In this document: positions 56,944-64,000 of the stretch, piece after piece
Layout of the letters: every line of letters begins with the position of its first letter
How positions within the stretch are numbered: the stretch's first letter is position 1
Assembly (NCBI GenBank): GCA_029207755.1
Contig: JARCOQ010000012.1
Span: forward strand, 19,393,740-19,457,739
DNA: 64,000 bases
Source of the DNA: Chamaea fasciata
Taxonomy: Eukaryota > Chordata > Aves > Passeriformes > Sylviidae
Direction of reading: 5' to 3'
Translations under genes and position numbers: made by a program
The notes under the pieces: generated by a model
The model's input: the letters and a program-made list of their open reading frames with translations, nothing else
The model's database searches: none
Told to the model about the DNA's origin: nothing

Positions 56944-58255
56944 TGTGAGAGATGAGATGATATTTTGCTGAAGCCAAAAGGTAATTACATTAAAGAATGA
57001 AAGTTGTTGGTTCTGTGTGTTGTTGTTTGGATTGTTTGGATTTGTTCTGGAGTGTTGCTGTGAGCTGGAAGAGGGGTGGGGTTGAAGAAGTGATTAAAAA
57101 ACAGGTAGGATGAGAAGGGAGGGGACCGTAAATTGGCAGATGACACCAAGCTGGGAGTGTATGTCGATCTGCTGGAGGATAGGAGGGCTCTTCAGAGGGA
57201 CCTGGACAGGCTGGATGGATGGGCAGAGTCCAATGACATGAAGTTTAACGAGTCCAAGTGCCAAGTCCTGCACGTTTGCCACATCAACCCCCTGCAGCGC
57301 TACAGACTGGGGACACCGTGACTGGACAGTGCCCAGGCAGAAAGGGACCTGGGGGTGCTGGTGACAGCAGCTGAACATGAGCCAGCAGTGTGCCCAGGTG
57401 GCCAGGAAGGCCAATGGCTCCTGGCCTGGATCAGGAATGGCGTGGCCAGCAGGAGCAGGGAGGTCATTCTTCCCCTGTACCTGGCACTGGTGAGGCCACG
57501 CCTTGAGTGCTGTGTCCAGTTCCGGGCCCTCAGTTTAGGAAGGACAACGAGACACTTGAACACATCCAAAGGAGGCAACAAGGCTGGAGAGGGGCTTGGA
57601 ACACCAACCCTGTGAGGAGCAGCTGAGGGAGCTGGGGTTGTTTAGCCCGGAGAAAAGGAGACTCAGGGGTGACCTTCTCACTCCCTACAACTCCCTGAAA
57701 GGTGGCTGTAGTCAGGTAGGGGTCGGTCTCTTCTCCCAGACAACAACTGACAGAACAAGAGGACACAGCCTTAAGCTGTGCCAGGGGAAGTTTAGGTCAG
57801 ATGTTACAAAAAAATTCTTCACTGAAAGAGTGACTGCACGCTGGAGTCATCTGCCCAGGGAGGTGGTGGAGTCACCAACCCTGGACGTGTTTGAAAAAGA
57901 CTGGACGTGGCACTCATGCCACGGTTTGGTTGATAAGGTGCTCTTAGGTCATAGGTTAGACTAGATGATCTGACAGGTCTTTCCCAAACTAATTAATTCT
58001 GTGATTCCGTGAAAAGTTGGCAGTCAGGAGAGAAGGGAAGTTTCTAAGTACCCATCCAATGGGAAAGGGGACAGGGACTGCTCCAGCCAAGAAAGCGTAT
58101 CAAAAAAAGCCATTTTCTCGGAGGGTGTGCGTGCTCGTCTCTCGGGGAAGGGAGGTACGCACCTGGCTCAGCTGAATCGTTACTAATAAAGAGTTTTATT
58201 TCGACGATTTGTCCCCATTGAGTTGTATCTAAAAAGTAGCGCGTTTCTAACCCCA
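56944..58255 (+). mobile_element. 3' LTR of the class I ERV, split by a CR1 insertion
   Basis: The LTR has two parts: 56944-57127 and about 58012-58255. Put together they align with the solo LTR at 21396-21834 (reverse complement). It begins TGTGAGAGATG after a polypurine tract, has TACTAATAAAGAG (poly(A) signal) near 58180, and ends TTTCTAACCCCA. The break lies after GGGGACC, and the alignment resumes at AAAAGTTGGCAGTCAGG. This dates the CR1 as younger than the ERV at this spot. Confidence 0.8.
57128..58011 (+). mobile_element. CR1 LINE 3' portion, plus orientation, nested in an LTR
   Basis: About 0.9 kb of the CR1 3' end: GGCAGATGACACCAAGCTGG, then TGCCAAGTCCTGCACGT, AGGAGACTCAGGGGTGACC, GGCACTCATGCCACGGTTTG and the terminal AATTCTGTGATTCCGTG. 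It is 5'-truncated within the reverse-transcriptase part. Remnants of the coding frame appear (for example LADDTKLG), with stops. It interrupts the ERV LTR. Confidence 0.92.
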
Positions 58256-58259
58256 CGGC

Positions 58260-58312
58260 GATGGAATAAGGTAATCTTGAAGGTCCCTTCCATGTTCTGT
58301 GATTTTGTGACT
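58260..58312 (+). mobile_element. Short CR1 3' tail
   Basis: A fragment reading GAAGGTCCCTTCCATGTTCT followed by GTGATTTTGTGAC is the terminal sequence of a second CR1 copy, lying between the class I LTR and the class II ERV. Confidence 0.65.
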
Positions 58313-59893
58313 GGGCGCGAATGCAGCACCCTCACGGGCCTTCTCCCACTGGGAGCTGCTCTGGAATTTGACTGGAGCTTTGCAAACAGTATTTCTCTGC
58401 AAAGCGCTCTGGAAAATTTTACAGGGCAGATTACTTATCATCTGCCCAGCCAGAAGCTATTGCAAGTGGCAAACTTCACAGAAATTTCCTTGCGGCCAAA
58501 AAATAGTCAGGAGCCAGTGCAAGGACCCACTGTCTTTACTGACGGCTCGGGACGGACCGGAAAGGCCGTTGTCACTTGGAAGGATGGATCTGGGTGGCAG
58601 GTTCTGGAAGGTCATGAAGATGGATCAGCCCAGTCGGTTGAATTGAGGGCTGCCATCATGGCATTTCAAAAGTTTTCCTGGCAACCTTTCAATTTGGTCA
58701 CGGATTCCGCTTATGTGGCCGACATGGCACAGCGTTTGGGCCATTCGATTTTGAAGGAGGTTAGCAATGCTGATCTATTTCGTTGGCTGAAGGCCCTGTG
58801 GTGTGCCATTCAGGCCCGGCTTCATCCATTCTACGTTCTGCGTGTTAGAAGCCATACCAATCTGCCAGGATTTATCGCGGAAGGTAATGCGAGGGCTGAC
58901 AAGTTGGCTAACCCTGCACGGGTAGCACCTCAGCCTGATACACTCGCACAGGCCAAGGCATCACATGGGTTTTTTCATCAGAACGCACATACCTTACAAA
59001 AGCAGTTTCAGTTGACGCCAGCGGAGGCTCACGACATTGTCGAATCATGCGACGACTGTCATGCACTGGCTGCGCCTTTACCGGCAGGGCTAAACCCCAG
59101 AGGCCTTAGGGCCTTAGAGCTTTGGCAGTCGGATGTTACCCAAGTTGCCGAGTTTGGCCAGTTCAAGTATGTGCATGTCACTGTTGATACTTTCTCCTCT
59201 GCAATGTGGGCTTCTGCTCACACGGGAGAAAAGACCCGCGATGTCATTGCCCGCTGGAGGCAGGCCTTTGCCGTTTTAGGCATACCTTCTGCTGTGAAGA
59301 CCAACAGTGGTCCTGCTTATGCCTCGCAGAAGGTGCGGCAGTTCCTGCAGCTATGGGGAGCGTCGCACAAGTTCGGTATCCCTCATTCTCCGAGTGGGCA
59401 AGCAATTGTAGAACACGCTCATGGTACTCTGAAGCGGGTTCTTCCAAAACAAAAACGGTTAATGCAGGGTGAGACCCCGCACAGTCGGCTGGCAAAGGCT
59501 TTGTACACTATCAATCACCTTACGGTGCCACAGAATTCTAACAACCCTATTATGGTGAACCATCACCTCTCGTTGCAGGCATCGGACGGGACGCATCAGC
59601 CTCGGGCGAAAGTTTGGGTGCGACATTTAGTCACTAAGCAGTGGGAAGGTCCCTATGGCCCTATCGCTTCGGGGCGTGGGTATGCGTGTGTACCCACAGA
59701 TACCGGAGTACGCTGGGTACCTACGAAGTGTGTTCGTCCGGACCTGCGACCTCAAAGGCAGAATCCGACCGACAGGCAAGCCGGACACGGTGACCAAAAT
59801 GAAAGACAGCAAGTGGATGAACCATTGAGTGATGACTCCGATACAGACGATGCGAGTGTTCACTCTGATGGTCCTTCCAAAGGCAGAGACTGA
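58313..59893 (+). pseudogene. Class II (beta/alpharetrovirus-like) pol remnant: RNase H and integrase
   Basis: One long frame (open from 58223; retroviral similarity from roughly 58330) ends in TGA at 59891-59893. First comes the end of the RT connection region (NFTGQITYHLPSQKLLQ). RNase H follows with all four acidic residues in TVFTDGSG, SVELRAA, LVTDSAYV and EGNARADKLA. Integrase has a HHCC zinc site (HQNAH then CDDC) and a core with LWQSDVT and GQAIVEHAH. The second catalytic aspartate is lost (KTNSGPAY instead of the usual KTDNGPAY), so the enzyme should be inactive although the frame is open. Gag, protease and most of RT are missing. The C-terminus is an acidic Ser/Asp-rich tail. No env follows. 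Confidence 0.85.
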
Positions 59894-59940
59894 ACATTGT
59901 ACATTTTTCTTTTCCTTTTTCTAACACAAAAAGGGTGAGA

Positions 59941-60217
59941 TGTCGCCCTGATTTTCAGCCTTCTGATGACTGTTTACATATTTCTAGTGGAGTTTCTCAC
60001 GGATGTAACATAAACAAGTAGATTGTTTTCACATACCAATATGTGATGGACTTCTGAGATGACCATTGGGGTCAGAGGGGTGTCCCCTTTGTCCTCCAAT
60101 CCTGGACAAATCTCCAAATCCTATTTAAACCCAAAAACGACAATAAACGGCCCTTTTTTCTTTGCTCACTTCAACCTGTCGGGTGAGTGTGGTTCTTTCG
60201 TGTCCCTACTGGCGACA
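59941..60217 (+). mobile_element. 3' LTR of the class II ERV
   Basis: The LTR starts TGTCGCC and ends GGCGACA, a perfect 7-bp inverted repeat. It is preceded by the purine tract AAAAAGGGTGAGA. It holds a TATA-like TATTTAAA (60122-60129) and AATAAA (60142-60147), and is 277 bp long. It lies only 47 bp after the pol stop codon, so the element has no env. I found no matching 5' LTR in the window. Confidence 0.85.
60122..60183 (+). promoter_or_regulatory. LTR promoter with splice donor facing the HPRT-like exons
   Basis: TATTTAAA at 60122 would place transcription start near 60150. The LTR then contains CTGTCGG/GTGAGTGTGG with a near-perfect splice donor (GT at 60183), 380 bp before the acceptor of the HPRT-like exon 2 and on the same strand. 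It could therefore supply an alternative first exon. This is inference from motifs only. Confidence 0.3.
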
Positions 60218-60316
60218 GTCTACCACACGAGCAAGCTACTGAGCTCTGCAAGAAGGGCAAATGGAGCAAGAGGGGAGGTTGTAACTGTTTTGGGTGGCTT
60301 TTTTAATGAGTTGACC

Positions 60317-60562
60317 ATGGCCAAGAATTTATTTCATAATGACTGGGGCAAAGTATTTGTTATCCATTCACAACTCAGCCACCAGCTCCTGAATTATCAG
60401 ATTGTGAATTGTTCTAGTAGAAAGATTAAAAATTCTCAGAAATGTTTTTATTTTGACATAATATCGGGGAGGAGGATTTTTTTCTTCGCGCTATCAGAGA
60501 CTGAAAGCTTTTTCTTGTATGGCTTTGTTGCTGGTTTTAGACTACTTGAATTTTCTTTGCAG
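60317..60562 (+). other. Open stretch in frame with HPRT-like exon 2
   Basis: From an ATG at 60317 the sequence is open for 82 codons straight into exon 2 in the correct frame; the frame is in fact open from within the LTR (ATG at 60059). The translated part has no family resemblance. It could serve as a makeshift N-terminus in an unspliced LTR-driven transcript, or be chance. The normal HPRT1 exon 1 encodes only nine residues. Confidence 0.25.
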
Positions 60563-63500
60563 ATAAGAGATGAGGAAAGTGGCTACAACAAAAATCTGTT
60601 TTGCATTCCTAAGCATTACGAAGAAGATTTAGAGAGAGTCTTCATTCCTCATGGTCTCATCCTGGACAGGTATGAGGGTAAACAGAAAAGAATAGGGACA
60701 GTGGTGCCAATTTTTGTCTCTCCAAAAGAAAAGACTGAGGTCCTGCCCTGTGCAGCCCATGAGAAACATGGAAACCCTGCAGCCCCAACCCTTCTGTCCT
60801 AAAGTCTAGTACGAGAGGGGGTTTATGGAGAGGATTCCTCTACAAGCCCAGTTAACCTTCCATGTTCCCTCAAAGATCTTTAAGCCCACCTATCCTGCAA
60901 TATTGAGGTTTCTGGATTAAATCAGCTTGTGCTGTGCAAATACATAACTAACTTTCCTACGACATTCTGTGGTCACACTCTGCTAGTTATAGAAACCTAA
61001 CAGCAAGATCAGAATTTTTACTTGAACATTGCTTAATATATGGACAAACAACTATGATATACAGAACACTTTTTTTTTTTTTTTTTCTTCACAGGACAGA
61101 ACGTTTGGCTAGAGATATCCTGCAAGACATGGGAAGTCACCACATTGTTGCACTCTGTGTCCTTAAAGGAGGCTACAAATTCTTTGCTGATTTGCTGGAT
61201 CATATAAAAGCACTAAATCAAAATGGTGACAAGTCTGTGCCTGTTACCGTGGATTTTGTCAGAATAAAAAGCTACTGTGTAAGCAGCTTTCTTTTCTTTG
61301 GAAAATTGATTCTCTCCATAGACTGGCATTCTAAATAGTGGTACTTCGCATGAGAACCCCACAAAAATTGAGTTCATGTATACATTCTGTTCAAATTACC
61401 TACTAAAAAGGAACTGATTTACTGATCTGCCCTAAAGGGCGGAGATTATACCTTCACTGGAATAAACGTAGAGCAGAACACTCAACATGACGAAGGCAGG
61501 GGCAGATCTCAAACTCCCTCCTCTTGCAAAATAGCAAGAGCAGCACACCTTTCAAACAAATACAGGATAACACTGTTGGGCATGTTTATGTGACTTCCAT
61601 CTCTTCTTTGTCCTTCTAGAATGATTCACCTGCAGAAAAAATCAGTTTTGTTGGAGAGGAACTGTCTACACTAAATGGGAAGGTATGAATTAGTATCTTT
61701 GTCTTTTAAAGGGAAACAACTGTTCTTGTGTATTTTCCAGGAAATCCATCTTTATTAATATTTTGGTACTGCATACTTCCAGCCACCTAACACTGATTTA
61801 AAATGCTGGGCTTTGAAACAGTGAATAATTCCCACTGATCTCAACGGAAACTTGAAGTGATCAGTAATGAGTGCTCCCAAGATCCTATTCCCCATTTCAT
61901 CCCAGAACCCCCAGGAAGGAACCATGCTGAATTGACTGGTTCCGTGTGGCTCTACAATACTAGTGCTATACATAGAGCGATATCTAGACCTGACATAGGT
62001 GCCTTTATCACCATATTTTAAGCTTTCATAAATACAGAAATTTCGACTCTTCAGAAATCACCAGAGTCAAGTCAGTAGTTCAAATGTCGACCTCCTTTGA
62101 AAACCAGCGCAACTTCCTTGTAACTGAGGGTTTTAGTGTGCTTTTTTTGGCTGTAGAATTTGCTGGAAATTGCCATTTAAATCTTTTCTCTTCTTTCCCT
62201 TCTTTTCCTATATAATGTCTTCCAGAATGTGTTAGTCGTAGAGGTAAGTAATGACTGAAGGAGGGGTGGAATGACATGGATTTTTTTTCTCCCTTCTTTT
62301 CAAATTAATACATATTACATGTAACATAATAATTAATTATGCTACTGTGCTGCCGGGTTGGTATGCTCTAATTTAGTCTACTGACAGTCTGGTTTTCCTT
62401 TCAAACTTGAAGGATAATTTATTTTTTTATCTCTTTCAGGACATTATTGAGACTGGTAGAACAATGAAAGCACTGGTGTCAAAAATAAAAGACAAGAAAC
62501 CCAGGATGGTTAAAGTTGTAAGGTACAAGGATATAGCTACTAACTGACATATTCAAATCATTTGGGTGAATCGTCAGTGTATGCTGACAGGTGCTTGTTT
62601 GGCTTGAAGTTTGGGGTGAAAGGAAATAAATGCAGGAAGTAATCCTCATCCAGCTGCTGAAATATTAAGTGTTTCTTAAAGAGACTGGGAAATTTACCCG
62701 TGCACTACCATCTTCACTGCTCAAATGAATAAAATAAGGTTTTATGGCTCTTTCTGTGTAGTCCATAAAGTCTCATGGATTCCCTGTTTCTTATTTTATG
62801 TTTGAAGGAAATTCATCTCTTTCCATAGGTTTTCTAACACCACCTCAGTTGCCTCAATACTAGAATGACAACACTCAGAATGTTTGTTAATATTCTCAAC
62901 CGTAGAAGTTACCAGAATCTAAGAGTCTGTCAGCACTTGGAAGATGACTTCAAGTAGCATTCTAAATCTGCTTTTGGTAGATCTCTAAAAGGAAATTTTG
63001 TGGAATATCCCTGTGCCTGTCAAGTAACCACAATGCTTTATTAAAACAGTTGCTTTATGCACCAGTTATTCACACAGTCCTTCTAGTGACTGTCCCGGAG
63101 GTTCTCAGTTTCTTCTGAAGTGCACAGGCAAACCAAGAATAGATATGAATATTGCAGAAGACATTGTCCTTTCCTCCCTCCCTCCCCACTAAAATTGCTA
63201 CCAGCCACTTGGACATGCTTCCCCCTCTGTGCTATTCTAGTGTCCTGAGGCATTGCTACATGGAAGGGCAATGATCCGAGACACAGGATCGAAGGGAACT
63301 GAATACAAAGTAGAGCCACTTGAACACGGAGAATGAACCTAGATCAGAGCCTTTGCTTCTCCCTCCACTACGAGGCTGACCACTGCTTTTTCTGTGCAAT
63401 ACTCTCACTGTTTGAAGTGCATGATTTTAGAAGCTTATGGGGAGGTGTGGGAGAAGGAAGTTTACAGCTTAGAGTAAGACATAATTTAAAAACCAACTGT

Positions 63501-63565
63501 CTCTGCTCTGCCTTACAGCCTGCTCATTAAAAGGACATGTCAGAGTCCAGGTTACAGACCAGACT
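60563..63565 (+). CDS. HPRT1-like: HPRT-family purine phosphoribosyltransferase, exons 2-7, diverged paralogue, partial
   Basis: HPRT converts hypoxanthine or guanine plus PRPP to IMP or GMP in the purine salvage pathway of the cytosol. Exons 60563-60669, 61095-61278, 61620-61682, 62226-62243, 62440-62522 and 63519-63565 measure 107, 184, 63, 18, 83 and 47 bp. HPRT1 has 107, 184, 66, 18, 83 and 47. All join in frame. Visible motifs are [36 protein letters not shown] (with the PRPP-binding loop lysine), KSYCND and the PRPP motif [15 protein letters not shown]. In that motif the aspartate that acts as catalytic base in HPRT1 (human Asp137) is Glu, and the following Lys is Arg. Exon 4 lacks one codon and is poorly conserved. 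Exon 1 is not found; exons 8-9 would lie past 64000. True avian HPRT1 is nearly identical to the human enzyme, so this is probably a paralogue. Confidence 0.85.
62523..63518 (+). other. HPRT-like intron 6, no recognised element
   Basis: This 1-kb AT-rich intron is without recognisable repeats or genes. Confidence 0.6.
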
Positions 63566-63840
63566 GTAAGTATGGTGTTTTTCTGGTACTTTTTTTCTGT
63601 ATTTTCCAAAACACAGTCTTACAGTTTCACTTCAGGCAGCACATCTGATGACTGGCACATAAGTTTCATGAAGGCCAAGAGAAATGGGGAAAAACTACAC
63701 AAAACTTGTGAAGCAATGACCAGCTATGCCATCCCGAGACCTCATGACCACATTTTTTCCCCGCTTGGCCTGAGTGCAGGTTTAGCTATTTGATACACAA
63801 ATTGAACTATTTGATAGTAGAAACAGAATCAAACCTTAAC

Positions 63841-63862
63841 TGCTTTGCTTTGCTTTGCTTTG
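63841..63862 (+). repeat. Short (TGCTT)n repeat
   Basis: About four and a half perfect copies of a TGCTT pentamer lie in the last HPRT-like intron of the window. Confidence 0.85.
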
Positions 63863-64000
63863 ACCCTAGAGGACATTTGTTTTGACTCTGCATTATTAAA
63901 CTTGCCTTGTTTCCAAACTGGAAAGTCCTACTGAATCACATTTCATCTACTTTCACTCAAGTGAAATCTCATTCCTTGTCTCCTCTCCCAGGACTAACGC

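Noticed and set aside
60059..60802. 247-codon frame taken as one complete gene
   Set aside because: It fuses LTR, intron and HPRT-like exon 2, and runs past the exon 2 donor at 60670. Only the exon 2 part has family similarity.
1..64000. tRNA, rRNA or bacterial-type operon elements
   Set aside because: None was recognisable; gene structure and repeats are those of a vertebrate.

Overview
The window looks like chromosomal DNA from a bird, most likely a songbird. The genes are vertebrate, with many short exons and GT-AG introns. The interspersed repeats are CR1 LINE fragments with the avian-type 3' end (repeats of an ATTCTGTGAT-like octamer) and avian retroviral LTRs. All recognised genes are on the + strand. 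I assigned them by translating the sequence and comparing it with remembered protein families; no search was run.

Positions 374-54979 hold most of a HYDIN-type gene (hydrocephalus-inducing protein, a giant component of the central-pair apparatus of motile cilia). I could place 59 consecutive coding exons (numbered from the first in the window) with canonical splice sites. Every exon phase agrees with the next and there is no internal stop: 10,803 bp of CDS, 3,600 residues, ending in TGA at 54977-54979. The order follows the family: a long array of ASH/MSP (PapD-like) beta-sandwich repeats, then the adenylate-kinase-like Hydin_ADK region with a P-loop (exons 29-33), a charged coiled-coil and Lys/Glu repeat region (exons 34-37), and a second ASH array. 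The gene starts upstream of the window. It stops early: human HYDIN continues for roughly another thousand residues past the equivalent point, whereas here a short basic tail and a stop follow. The locus therefore looks like an intact but C-terminally truncated HYDIN or HYDIN paralogue.

Positions 55.1-60.2 kb are a pile of retroelements: an LTR fragment, a decayed class I (gammaretrovirus-like) pol remnant whose 3' LTR is split by a CR1 LINE, a CR1 scrap, and an env-less class II (beta/alpharetrovirus-like) pol remnant with a well-defined 3' LTR. Related LTRs also lie inside HYDIN introns: a solo LTR in inverse orientation at 21.4-21.8 kb, an LTR at 23.45-24.03 kb, and a repeat at 5.4 kb matching the one at 55.1 kb.

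Positions 60.56-63.57 kb carry exons 2-7 of an HPRT-family purine phosphoribosyltransferase. Exon lengths are those of HPRT1 (107, 184, 63 instead of 66, 18, 83, 47 bp), but the protein has clearly diverged from true HPRT1, including Asp to Glu at the catalytic-base position. No exon 1 is recognisable; the last exons would lie beyond the window.

The observations I rate most highly are the premature C-terminus of the HYDIN gene, a 531-bp in-frame Gln/Glu/Ser-rich block bounded by perfect splice sites inside exon 58, the diverged HPRT paralogue with a retroviral LTR where its 5' exon should be, and a CpG-rich block with a YY1-like site inside a HYDIN intron.
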